Below, one piece after another: positions 40,415 through 48,768 of a DNA stretch of 64,000 nt. Each line of letters starts with the position of its first letter. The stretch's first letter is position 1. The notes under the pieces are model-generated. The model saw only the letters and a list, made by a program, of their open reading frames with translations. It searched no databases and was not told the DNA's origin. The DNA comes from Gluconacetobacter diazotrophicus PA1 5 (GTDB lineage Bacteria; Pseudomonadota; Alphaproteobacteria; Acetobacterales; Acetobacteraceae). Location of the stretch: assembly GCF_000067045.1 (NCBI RefSeq), contig NC_010125.1, positions 1,788,001-1,852,000 on the forward strand, in the 5' to 3' direction. Position numbers and translations under genes: made by a program.

Positions 40415-41683
40415 ATGAACGTGCAGACCCGAAGGTTCCTCATGGCTGGGACGGCCTCGCTGGCCGCCACCGGTTCTCTTGCGGTTGCGGCGCCGCGCCG
40501 GCACCACGCGCATGGCGCGCCGTCCCCCCAGCCCGCCCCGACCGGCGGAGCGAATGCGGAGGACGGCACCGATGCCGCCGACGCGGCGGCCCCCGCCGGG
40601 CCGCCGGCCGCCACCCCCATCGGTCCGCTGGACACCGTGGCGCGCTGGGCCTGCATCCTGGACGTCACGACCGGATCGGTCCTGCTGGAAAAGGCGGCGG
40701 ACGAGCGGATGCCGCCGTCCTCGCTGACCAAGATGATGACGGCCTATATCGTCTTCGGCATGCTGAAATCCGGCCGACTGAAGCTGGACCAGATGCTGCC
40801 GGTCAGCGAGAAGGCGTGGCGTATGCAGGGGTCCAAGATGTTCGTGCCCCTGGGGCAGAGCATCGCGGTCCAGGACCTGATCCAGGGCATGGTCATCCAG
40901 TCGGGCAACGACGCGTGCATCGTGCTGGCCGAAGGCGTGGCGGGGTCCGAGGAACAGTTCGTCGCCCAGATGAACGACATGGCGGCGCGTATCGGCCTGT
41001 CCAATTCGCATTTCATGAACGCCACCGGCTGGCCGGCCGACAATCACTACATGTCGGCGCGCGACGTCGCGCAACTGGCGGTACGGCTGATCCGCGACTT
41101 CCCGGAATATTATCACTTCTTTTCCGAGAAGGATTACCGGTTCAACAAGATCTCGCAGGGCAACCGCAACGTGCTGGTGGACAAGGGGCTGGCCGACGGG
41201 CTGAAGACCGGCCACACCGATGCCGGCGGGTTCGGGCTGTGCGCCAGCGCCGACCGGGGCGGCAACCGGGTGGTCCTGTCGCTGAACGGCATGCCGTCCA
41301 GCAACGCCCGCGCGCATGAAGGCGAGCGCCTGCTGGAATGGTCGTTCGCGAATTTCGAGAACGCGACCCTGTTCCGCAAGGGCGACATCGTCGAACAGGC
41401 ATCGGTGTGGCTGGGCACGCAGCCCACCGTGCCCCTGGTCGCCACGCGGGATATCGTCATGACCCTGCCGCATGGCTGGCGGTCGCGGGCGCATATCGGG
41501 GTGGATTACCAGGCCCCGGTGGCCGCCCCCGTGGCGGCAGGGCAGGTGCTGGGCGACCTGGTGATCAGCAATCCGGGCCTGGCCGATATCCGCATGCCCC
41601 TGGTGGCGGGGCAGGGCGTGCCGCGCCTGGGCCTGTTCGCCCGGGCGTCGGCGGTGCTGGGCCAGAAACTGGGCCGGCACTGA
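40415..41683 (+). CDS. dacA: D-alanyl-D-alanine carboxypeptidase, PBP5/6 type
   Basis: Trims the terminal D-Ala of peptidoglycan stem peptides in the periplasm. 422 residues. The N-terminus MNVQTRRFLMAGTASLA has a twin-arginine motif. A low-complexity linker (Pro, Ala, Gly and Asp, residues about 28-68) follows. Penicillin-binding motifs are SSLTK (nucleophile Ser), SGN in QSGNDACIVLAEG, and KTG in DGLKTGHTDAGGFG. A C-terminal beta domain completes the protein. AGGG lies just upstream of the ATG. Export by Tat instead of Sec is unusual for a PBP. Confidence 0.94.
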   Translation: MNVQTRRFLMAGTASLAATGSLAVAAPRRHHAHGAPSPQPAPTGGANAEDGTDAADAAAPAGPPAATPIGPLDTVARWACILDVTTGSVLLEKAADERMPPSSLTKMMTAYIVFGMLKSGRLKLDQMLPVSEKAWRMQGSKMFVPLGQSIAVQDLIQGMVIQSGNDACIVLAEGVAGSEEQFVAQMNDMAARIGLSNSHFMNATGWPADNHYMSARDVAQLAVRLIRDFPEYYHFFSEKDYRFNKISQGNRNVLVDKGLADGLKTGHTDAGGFGLCASADRGGNRVVLSLNGMPSSNARAHEGERLLEWSFANFENATLFRKGDIVEQASVWLGTQPTVPLVATRDIVMTLPHGWRSRAHIGVDYQAPVAAPVAAGQVLGDLVISNPGLADIRMPLVAGQGVPRLGLFARASAVLGQKLGRH

Positions 41684-41688
41684 GTTCC

Positions 41689-42336
41689 GTGGCGGGCCTG
41701 TTCATCACCTTCGAAGGGGGCGAGGGCGCGGGGAAATCTACCCAGGCGCAGCGCCTGGAGGCGCATCTGCGCGCCGCCGGCCGCGAGGTGGTGCGCACGC
41801 GCGAACCGGGCGGCACCCCGGGGGCCGAGGCCCTGCGCCAGTTGCTGCTGTTCGGCGGGCACGACCTGTCGCTGCGGGCGGAGATCCTGGCCCATTTCGC
41901 CGCGCGCTGCGACCATGTGGACCAGTTGATCCGCCCGGCGCTGGCGCGCGGCGCGGTCGTCATCTGCGACCGCTTCATCGATTCCACCCTGGCCTATCAG
42001 GGCTACGGGCTGGGTCGCGCCGATCCGGGGATCCTGCACCTGATCGCGGTGCTGGGCGCCCAGGTGGGGCTGGCGCCCGACCTGACGCTGGTCCTGATGC
42101 TGGAGCGGGCCGGCGCGCTGGCCCGCCTGCGCGCGCGCGGCGGCCCGGCGGACAGGTACGAGGCCGCCGACGAAGCCTTCCACGCCCGCGTCGCGGACGG
42201 ATTCGACACCATCGCGCGGGCCGAGGCCGGGCGCTGCGTCACGATCGCGGCCGACCGGCCGGTGGATGTGGTCGCGGGCGACATCGCCCGCCTGGTGGAC
42301 GCAAGGCTGGAAACGGATGCCCCCGGCGCCGCGTGA
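41689..42336 (+). CDS. tmk: Thymidylate kinase
   Basis: Phosphorylates dTMP to dTDP. P-loop GGEGAGKST lies at residues 10-18, DRX motif CDRFIDSTLAYQGYG at about residues 91-105, and the lid region follows RARGG. 215 residues. There is no ATG near the N-terminus; the GTG at 41689, 5 nt after the dacA stop, gives the family N-terminus (VAGLFITFEGGEGAGKS). It overlaps holB by 20 bp. Confidence 0.93.
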   Translation: MAGLFITFEGGEGAGKSTQAQRLEAHLRAAGREVVRTREPGGTPGAEALRQLLLFGGHDLSLRAEILAHFAARCDHVDQLIRPALARGAVVICDRFIDSTLAYQGYGLGRADPGILHLIAVLGAQVGLAPDLTLVLMLERAGALARLRARGGPADRYEAADEAFHARVADGFDTIARAEAGRCVTIAADRPVDVVAGDIARLVDARLETDAPGAA

Positions 42337-43288
42337 CGCTCCGGACCTGGTGGGGCAGCAGGAAGCGCGACGCGCGTTCGAGGACGCGCTTCGCACCGGG
42401 CGGCTGCATCACGCCTGGCTGCTGACCGGCACCGAGGGCATCGGCAAGGCGACGATGGCCTTCTGGATGGCGCGGCTGCTGCTGAAGGGGACGGACCCCG
42501 ACAGTCCCGCCGCACGGCGGATCGCCGCCGGCAGCCATGCCGACCTGCTGACCATCGCCCGGGGGGTGGATGAAAAGCGGCAGCGCCTGCGCGCTGAAAT
42601 CGTGGCCGACGACGTGCGGCCGATCGGCCAGTTCCTGCACCGCACGGCAGCCGAGGATGGCTGGCGCGTCGTGATCGTGGACGGCGCGGAATACATGAAC
42701 CGCAGCGCCGCCAACGCGATCCTGAAACTGCTGGAGGAACCGCCCCCGCGCGCCATCCTGATCCTGACCTGCGCCACGCCGGGGCGCCTGCTGCCGACGA
42801 TCCGCAGCCGGTGCCGGACGCTGAAGCTGGGCCCGCTGTCGCCCGCCGACATGCATGCCGTCCTGTCCACGGTTGTCGAGGACGCGGCCCCCGACGACAT
42901 CGCGCGCGTCGTGCCGCTGGCCCATGGATCGCCGGGCCGGGCGCTGGCGTTGCTGGCGGGTGACGGCGGCGCGCTGGGCGCCCTGGTCGCGCGCGTGATG
43001 GACGCGCCGGCAGGCCCGGGAGCCATGCGGGAAGGAGAGATGTACGAGATTGCGGAAGCGGTCCTGAAGCGGGAGAATGGCTTTTCCGTCTTCTTCGATC
43101 TGCTGTGCGATGCCATATCGGTGCGCACCCGCGCCGCCGTGCGCGGCACGATCCCGGCGGAAAGGCCGGCCGACCGCATGGTCGATCTCTGGCGTCGTCT
43201 GGTCCATCTGCGGGCCGAGACGGAACAGTTCAATCTGGATAAACATCAGGCCATCCTGAGCGGCCTGACATTGGTGAGTGGAATATGA
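42317..43288 (+). CDS. holB: DNA polymerase III delta' subunit
   Basis: Clamp-loader subunit, 323 residues. It shows the AAA+ fold with AWLLTGTEGIGKATMAFWMA (P-loop), a sensor region around AILKLLEEPPPRAILILTC and the SRC motif in TIRSRCRTLKL, which delta' and gamma/tau share. It starts inside tmk and ends overlapping metG (ATGA). The ATG at 42317 is chosen because the 17 preceding codons are tmk sequence in another frame. Confidence 0.9.
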   Translation: MPPAPRDAPDLVGQQEARRAFEDALRTGRLHHAWLLTGTEGIGKATMAFWMARLLLKGTDPDSPAARRIAAGSHADLLTIARGVDEKRQRLRAEIVADDVRPIGQFLHRTAAEDGWRVVIVDGAEYMNRSAANAILKLLEEPPPRAILILTCATPGRLLPTIRSRCRTLKLGPLSPADMHAVLSTVVEDAAPDDIARVVPLAHGSPGRALALLAGDGGALGALVARVMDAPAGPGAMREGEMYEIAEAVLKRENGFSVFFDLLCDAISVRTRAAVRGTIPAERPADRMVDLWRRLVHLRAETEQFNLDKHQAILSGLTLVSGI

Positions 43289-44823
43289 CCCGGCGCTATT
43301 ACGTCACGACACCGATCTATTATGTGAACGGGGCGCCCCATATCGGCCACGCCTATACATCGGTCGCCGCCGACATCGTGGCGCGGTTCAAGCGGCTGGC
43401 GGGTTTCGACGTCTTCTTCCTGACCGGCACGGACGAACACGGCCAGAAGGTGGAACAGGCCGCCCAGGCGGCGGGCCTGGCCCCGATCGCGTTCGCGGAC
43501 CGCGTTTCAGCCGATTTCCGCGCGATGTACGACGTGATGAACGTCTCGTACGACGATTTCATCCGCACCACCGAACCGCGTCACATCGCCGGCGCCACGG
43601 CCCTGTGGGAGAGGATCGCGGCGAACGGCCATATCTACCTGGGTGCGTACGAGGGCTGGTACGCCCTGCGCGACGAAAGCTTCTATAACGAGGACGAACT
43701 GGTTACCCAGCCCGACGGCACCCGGGTCGCGCCGACCGGCGCCCCGGTCGAATGGGTCCGCGAGCCGTCCTATTTCTTCCGCCTGTCCGCCTTCGCCGAC
43801 CGGCTGCTGGACCTGTACGAAACCCGCCCGGGCTTCGTGGAGCCCGCGTCGCGGCGCAACGAGGTCGCAAGCTTCGTCCGCCAGGGCCTGCGCGACCTGT
43901 CGATCAGCCGCACCAGCTTCCGCTGGGGCATTCCGGTGCCCGGCGATGCCGATCACGTGATGTATGTCTGGGTCGACGCGCTGGCCAACTACCTGTCCGC
44001 GATCGGCTTTCCCGACGCCCGCAACCCGCGCGCGGGCTTCTGGCCGGCGAACCTGCACCTGGTGGGCAAGGACATCGTCCGCTTCCACGCCATCTACTGG
44101 CCGGCGCTGCTGATGGCGGCGGGTCTGGACCTGCCGGACTGCGTCTTCTCGCACGGATGGTGGACCATCGAGGGCGAGAAGATGAGCAAGTCGCTGGGCA
44201 ATGTCGTCGATCCGCGCGACCTGGTGGCGGAATTCGGCCTGGACCCGGTGCGCTTCTTCCTGATGCGCGAAATGCCCTTCGGCGGTGACAGCGACCTGAG
44301 CCGCAAGGCCATCATCAACCGGATGAATGTCGAACTGGCCAACGACCTGGGCAACCTGGCGCAGCGCACGCTGTCGCAGGTGGCGCGCAATTGCGGCGGG
44401 CTGCTGCCGGAGCAGGGCACGCGGACCGACGACGACATCGCGCTGCTGGCGCAGGCCGACCTGCTGCCGACCCTGATGCACGAACAGATCGACCGCCGCG
44501 CCCTGACCGACGCGCTGGAAGAGGTCTGGCGCGTCATCCGCGCCTGCAACGCCTATATCGACCGCCAGGCCCCGTGGGCGCTGAAGAAGACCGATCCCGA
44601 CCGGATGGCGGTGGTGCTGCGCGTGCTGGTCGATGCCCTGCGCGGCATCGGCACCATGCTGCAGCCCTACATGCCCGGCAGCATGGATGCGCTGCTGACG
44701 CAGCTTGGCGTGGCGGAGGACGAGCGCGATTTCGCGTCCCTGGCCACGCCGCTGCCGGGCGGACGCGCCCTGCCGCCGCCGCAGGGGATCTTTCCCCGTT
44801 ACGTGGAGGCCGAGGCGCAATGA
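43285..44823 (+). CDS. metG: Methionine--tRNA ligase
   Basis: Charges both initiator and elongator tRNA-Met. HIGH is at residues 19-22 (GAPHIGHAYTS) and KMSKS begins at residue 299 (EGEKMSKSLGNVVDP). The insert carries no zinc-binding Cys pairs. The 512 residues stop after the anticodon-binding helical domain, with no C-terminal EMAP-like tRNA-binding domain, so this is the short MetG type. Translation is coupled to holB upstream and tatD downstream, both by ATGA overlaps. Confidence 0.97.
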   Translation: MTRRYYVTTPIYYVNGAPHIGHAYTSVAADIVARFKRLAGFDVFFLTGTDEHGQKVEQAAQAAGLAPIAFADRVSADFRAMYDVMNVSYDDFIRTTEPRHIAGATALWERIAANGHIYLGAYEGWYALRDESFYNEDELVTQPDGTRVAPTGAPVEWVREPSYFFRLSAFADRLLDLYETRPGFVEPASRRNEVASFVRQGLRDLSISRTSFRWGIPVPGDADHVMYVWVDALANYLSAIGFPDARNPRAGFWPANLHLVGKDIVRFHAIYWPALLMAAGLDLPDCVFSHGWWTIEGEKMSKSLGNVVDPRDLVAEFGLDPVRFFLMREMPFGGDSDLSRKAIINRMNVELANDLGNLAQRTLSQVARNCGGLLPEQGTRTDDDIALLAQADLLPTLMHEQIDRRALTDALEEVWRVIRACNAYIDRQAPWALKKTDPDRMAVVLRVLVDALRGIGTMLQPYMPGSMDALLTQLGVAEDERDFASLATPLPGGRALPPPQGIFPRYVEAEAQ

Positions 44824-45611
44824 CGGGACTGATCGATTCGCACTGCCATCTGGACCATTTCACGGATGACGAGATCCCGGACCTGCTGGACAGGGCGCGC
44901 CAGGCCGGGGTCGAAGGGATGGTGACGATCGGCACCCGCCTGTCGCGCGCGGCGCAGCAGAAGGACCTGACCCGCTTCAGCCGCCCGGACCTGCGGGTGT
45001 GGTGCACGGTGGGCACGCACCCGGACCATGTGGACGAATGCACGGTCGCGGACGCGGCCGGTATCGTGGCCCTGGCCGACGATCCGCGCGTGGTGGGAAT
45101 CGGTGAGACGGGCCTGGATTACTTTCACGGGGCCGAATCCGTGCGGCCGTTGCAGCAGGCGCGCTTTCGCGCCCATATCGCGGCCGCGCGGCAGATGGAC
45201 CTGCCGCTGGTCATCCATGCCCGCGATGCCGATGAGGATGTCGCCGAGATCCTGCGGGACGAAGTGGAGTCCCACGGCCCGTTCCGCTTCCTGCTGCACT
45301 GCTTCGCCTCGGGTCCCGACCTGGCGCGGGTGGGGCTGGAACTGGGGGGGTATGTCAGCTTCTCCGGTATCCTGACCTTTCCGAAATCGGATGCGCTGCG
45401 TGCCGTGGCACGGGACATTCCCCAGGACAGGCTGCTGGTGGAAACCGATTCGCCCTATCTGGCCCCGGTGCCGCAGCGGGGGCGCAAGAACGAGCCGGGT
45501 TTCGTCGCCCACACGGCGCGCCGGCTGGCGGAAGTACGGGACATGACGCCCGAAAGCCTGGCCGAGGTCACGACCGCGAACTTCCACCGGCTGTTCAGCC
45601 GGGCGGCCTGA
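44820..45611 (+). CDS. tatD: TatD-family metal-dependent deoxyribonuclease
   Basis: TIM-barrel hydrolase of 263 residues. Metal ligands are visible as DSHCHLD near the N-terminus, GETGLDY in the middle, VIHARDAD, LHCFA and the C-terminal ETDSPYLAPVPQRGRKNEP. It belongs to the YcfH/TatD group, active as 3'-5' exonuclease or D-aminoacyl-tRNA-type hydrolase. Its position after holB-metG is a widely conserved neighbourhood and supports the YcfH subgroup. Confidence 0.93.
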   Translation: MTGLIDSHCHLDHFTDDEIPDLLDRARQAGVEGMVTIGTRLSRAAQQKDLTRFSRPDLRVWCTVGTHPDHVDECTVADAAGIVALADDPRVVGIGETGLDYFHGAESVRPLQQARFRAHIAAARQMDLPLVIHARDADEDVAEILRDEVESHGPFRFLLHCFASGPDLARVGLELGGYVSFSGILTFPKSDALRAVARDIPQDRLLVETDSPYLAPVPQRGRKNEPGFVAHTARRLAEVRDMTPESLAEVTTANFHRLFSRAA

Positions 45612-45614
45612 CCG

Positions 45615-46403
45615 ATGGAACTGATCGTCCTGGGATGCGGCGGGTCGGCGGGGGTGCCGATGATCGGCGGCCCCGACGGCGCTGGCGACTGGGGCGTCTG
45701 CGATCCGGCGGAACCCCGCAACCGCCGCACCCGCGCATCCGTCCTGCTGCGGGGCGGGGACGGGGCGGTGCTGCTGGATACCGGCCCCGATCTGCGTGAC
45801 CAGTTGCTGGCCCAGCGGATCGACCGGTTCGACGCGATCCTCTACACCCACGCCCATGCCGATCACATCGCGGGGCTGGACGAGGTCCGCGCCATCAACC
45901 GGGTGATCGACCGGCCGCTGCCGGTCTATGGCACGCCCCCGGTGCTGACCGACCTGGAAAACCGCTTCAATTACGCGTTTCGCCCCTGGTCCCCGCCCGG
46001 ATTCTATCGCCCGGTGGTGGTGCCGCATGTCGTGCATGCCGGCCAGACGCTGGAGGTCGCGGGCCTGCATCTGCGCCTGTTCGAGCAGATACACGGCCGC
46101 ACCCTGTCGCTGGGAGTGCGCTGCGGCACGATCGCCTATTCCACCGACGTGGTCGAACTGCTGGACGAGGCGTTCGCGGCGCTGGCCGGGATCGAAACCT
46201 GGGTGGTGGACTGCTTCCAGCGTTCTGCCGCCCATAGCGCGCATGCGTGGCTGGACCGGGTCCTGGAATGGCGGGCCCGGATCGCGCCGCGCCGGGTGAT
46301 CCTGACCCATATGGGCCCCGACATGGACTGGGCCTGGATGCGGGCCAACCTGCCGGACGGGGTCGAGGCCGCGTTCGACGGCATGCGCGTCGCCTTTCAC
46401 TGA
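45615..46403 (+). CDS. Metallo-beta-lactamase-fold hydrolase, PhnP/RNase Z-like
   Basis: 262 residues. The metal-binding motif is THAHADHIAGLDE, with further ligands DTGPD, STDVV, VDCFQ and THMGPDMDW. The fold start LGCGGSAGVPMIGG is typical of the PhnP group, which hydrolyses cyclic phosphodiesters. It follows tatD after 3 nt, and this holB-metG-tatD-MBL order recurs in alphaproteobacteria, so a role in nucleic-acid or cofactor phosphodiester clean-up is likelier than phosphonate use. No phn genes are present. Confidence 0.88.
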   Translation: MELIVLGCGGSAGVPMIGGPDGAGDWGVCDPAEPRNRRTRASVLLRGGDGAVLLDTGPDLRDQLLAQRIDRFDAILYTHAHADHIAGLDEVRAINRVIDRPLPVYGTPPVLTDLENRFNYAFRPWSPPGFYRPVVVPHVVHAGQTLEVAGLHLRLFEQIHGRTLSLGVRCGTIAYSTDVVELLDEAFAALAGIETWVVDCFQRSAAHSAHAWLDRVLEWRARIAPRRVILTHMGPDMDWAWMRANLPDGVEAAFDGMRVAFH

Positions 46404-46422
46404 CCCGGGTCACTGACCCGGG
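46397..46422 (+). repeat. Tandem 13-bp duplication at a gene end
   Basis: TCACTGACCCGGG occurs at 46397-46409 and again at 46410-46422. The first copy contains the stop codon of the metallo-hydrolase gene. It looks like a recent slipped duplication. Confidence 0.9.
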
Positions 46423-46433
46423 CCGCCGACCCC

Positions 46434-46802
46434 GGTTTTGCAAAACCCGTGCAGGCTGCCGAGCATTTTGCAGCGACGCGCGATTTAGGTTGAATCGCAC
46501 GCGGCGGGAGCGATACCGTTGGCTGTGACGACCCTGAGAGTCCGCTGCCCCGTCATCCCGCGATTTCGCCCTGGCCGATCCGCCTGGCCGAATCGCCCCG
46601 ATCCGGGGCCGTGACGCGCCAACCCGCCTGAAAAGGGCCCGCCACCTGAAGGGGGATGTGCATTGAATGGCAGACTGACGACAACACAAGGCTGACGCTT
46701 CTCCCCGGACGGGGATCGCACCCCGCCCCGGGAACATTGTCCATGATACATGGTCGACCAGGGTCGTGACAGATCCTGGCGACGGTTCGGAGACATCTGC
46801 CG
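46434..46802. promoter_or_regulatory. Long intergenic region upstream of prkA with dyads
   Basis: This region has no gene. It contains a perfect 14-bp palindrome GGTTTTGCAAAACC (46434-46447), a dyad GCGATT-7-AATCGC (46480-46498) and a short hairpin CCATG-ATA-CATGG (46741-46753) about 50 bp before prkA. The palindrome is unusual in such GC-rich sequence and could be an operator for the stress operon downstream. No convincing sigma-70 or EcfG promoter was found. Confidence 0.4.
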
Positions 46803-48749
46803 ATGGTTTCTGATATCAACGTGTTTTCTCTGGCGACCGCGATGCGGGACCAGCGCCGCGAAGTCGAGATGAGTCTGTCCGACTATCTCGAACAGTGCCG
46901 CACGGACCCGTCCTGCTACGCGACCGCGGCGGAACGCATGCTCAAGGCGATCGGCGAGCCACGAACCGTCGATACGTCCCGCGATCCGCGCCTGTCACGC
47001 ATCTTCATGAACCGCACCCTGCGGATCTATCCCGCCTTCTCGGATTTCTACGGCATGGAGGAGACGATCGAGCAGATCGTCGGCTTCTTCCGGCACGCGG
47101 CGCAGGGGCTCGAGGAACGCAAGCAGATCCTCTATCTGCTCGGCCCCGTCGGTGGCGGCAAATCGTCGCTGGGCGAACGGCTGAAGGCCCTGATGGAGAA
47201 GGAGCCGATCTACGTGCTCAAGGCCGGGCGGCATATCAGCCCGGTGTTCGAAAGCCCGCTGGGCGTGTTCGATCCCGACCGCATGGCCGGCGTGCTGGAG
47301 GAGCGGTACGGCATTCCCCGCCGGCTGCTGGGCGGCGTCGCCAGCCCCTGGGCGCTGAAACGGCTGGAGGATTTCGACGGCGACCTGTCTCGCTTCAGCG
47401 TGGAGAAGCTGCATCCCTCGCGCCTGCGCCACATCGCCATCGCCAAGACCGAACCGGGCGACGACAACAACCAGGACGTGTCCGCCCTGGTGGGCAAGGT
47501 CTATATCCGGCAACTGGAGCATTTCAGCCAGAACGATCCCGACGCCTACAGCTTCTCGGGCGGCCTGAACCGCGCGAACCAGGGGCTGCTGGAATTCGTC
47601 GAGATGTTCAAGGCGCCGATCAAGATGCTGCACCCCCTGCTGACCGCGACGCAGGAAGGCAACTATGTCGGCACCGAGAATATCGGCAGCATCCCGTTCA
47701 CCGGCGTGATCCTGGCCCATTCGAACGAGGCCGAATGGCAGACCTTCCGCAACAACCGCACGAACGAGGCCTTCCTGGACCGCGTCTGCGTCATCAAGGT
47801 GCCGTACTGCCTGCGGGTGACCGAGGAAACCCGGATCTATGAAAAGCTGGTCCAGTCCTCCAGCCTGGCCGAGGCCCCGTGCGCGCCCAACACGCTGGAA
47901 ATGCTGGCCCGCTTCGCGGTGCTGTCGCGGCTGAAGCCGCACCCGAATTCGGCGCAGTTCGCCAAGATGCGGGTCTATGACGGCGAAAACATCCGCGAGA
48001 CCGACCCCAAGGCCCGCACCATGCAGGAATATCGCGATGCGGCCGGCGTGGACGAGGGCATGGACGGGATTTCCACCCGCTTCGCCTACAAGGTGCTGTC
48101 CGCGACCTTCAACCATGATTCGGCCGAGATTTCGGCCGATCCGGTGCATCTGATGTATGTGCTGGAACAGGCGGTCCGGCGCGAGCAGTTCCCGCCCGAG
48201 GTCGAGGCCACCTACCTGGCGACCCTGAAGTCGGAACTGGCCGGCCGGTACGCCGAATTCCTGGGGCACGAGATCCAGAAGGCCTATCTGGAAAGCTACA
48301 ACGACTACGGCCAGAACCTGTTCGACCGTTATCTGGACTACGCCGACGCATGGATCGAGGACCAGGATTTCAAGGACCCCGATACCGGGCAGATGCTGAA
48401 CCGGGAACTGCTGAACGCCGAGCTGACCAAGATCGAGAAGCCGGCGGGCATCGCCAATCCCAAGGATTTCCGGAACGAGGTGGTCAAGTTCTCGCTGCGC
48501 GCGCGGGCGGGCAATGGGGGACGCAACCCGTCATGGACGTCCTACGAGAAGATCCGCGACGTGATCGAGAAACGGATGTTCAGCCAGGTCGAGGACCTGC
48601 TGCCGGTCATCAGCTTCGGGTCCAAGAAGGACGGGGAAACCGAGCGCAAGCATGACGAGTTCGTCGAGCGGATGGTCTCGCGCGGATATACGGAACGACA
48701 GGTCCGCAGGCTCGTTGAGTGGTACATGCGGGTCAAGCAGTCTGCGTGA
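46803..48749 (+). CDS. prkA: PrkA family serine protein kinase / AAA+ protein
   Basis: 648-residue cytoplasmic protein of the PrkA (YeaG) family, combining an AAA+ core with a C-terminal kinase-like domain and linked to starvation and stress responses. Walker A GPVGGGKSSLGERL lies near residue 116, preceded by the PrkA block RIYPAFSDFYGMEETIEQIV. Further family segments are NRANQGLLEFVEMFK, LLTATQEGNYVGTE and ILAHSNEAEW. Length matches YeaG (about 644). It leads the prkA-yeaH-spoVR triad, 20 bp before the next gene. Confidence 0.95.
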   Translation: MVSDINVFSLATAMRDQRREVEMSLSDYLEQCRTDPSCYATAAERMLKAIGEPRTVDTSRDPRLSRIFMNRTLRIYPAFSDFYGMEETIEQIVGFFRHAAQGLEERKQILYLLGPVGGGKSSLGERLKALMEKEPIYVLKAGRHISPVFESPLGVFDPDRMAGVLEERYGIPRRLLGGVASPWALKRLEDFDGDLSRFSVEKLHPSRLRHIAIAKTEPGDDNNQDVSALVGKVYIRQLEHFSQNDPDAYSFSGGLNRANQGLLEFVEMFKAPIKMLHPLLTATQEGNYVGTENIGSIPFTGVILAHSNEAEWQTFRNNRTNEAFLDRVCVIKVPYCLRVTEETRIYEKLVQSSSLAEAPCAPNTLEMLARFAVLSRLKPHPNSAQFAKMRVYDGENIRETDPKARTMQEYRDAAGVDEGMDGISTRFAYKVLSATFNHDSAEISADPVHLMYVLEQAVRREQFPPEVEATYLATLKSELAGRYAEFLGHEIQKAYLESYNDYGQNLFDRYLDYADAWIEDQDFKDPDTGQMLNRELLNAELTKIEKPAGIANPKDFRNEVVKFSLRARAGNGGRNPSWTSYEKIRDVIEKRMFSQVEDLLPVISFGSKKDGETERKHDEFVERMVSRGYTERQVRRLVEWYMRVKQSA

Positions 48750-48768
48750 ACGGGAATGGTGTCGCCCA

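Noticed and set aside
45615-46403. Phosphonate-degradation PhnP
   Set aside because: No phn genes are near, and the holB-metG-tatD context points to a general phosphodiesterase of the same fold.
46725-46760. EcfG-type general-stress promoter upstream of prkA (GGAAC then GGTC 16 bp on)
   Set aside because: The -10 element matches CGTT at only two of four bases. GGAAC alone is too common in this GC-rich DNA.
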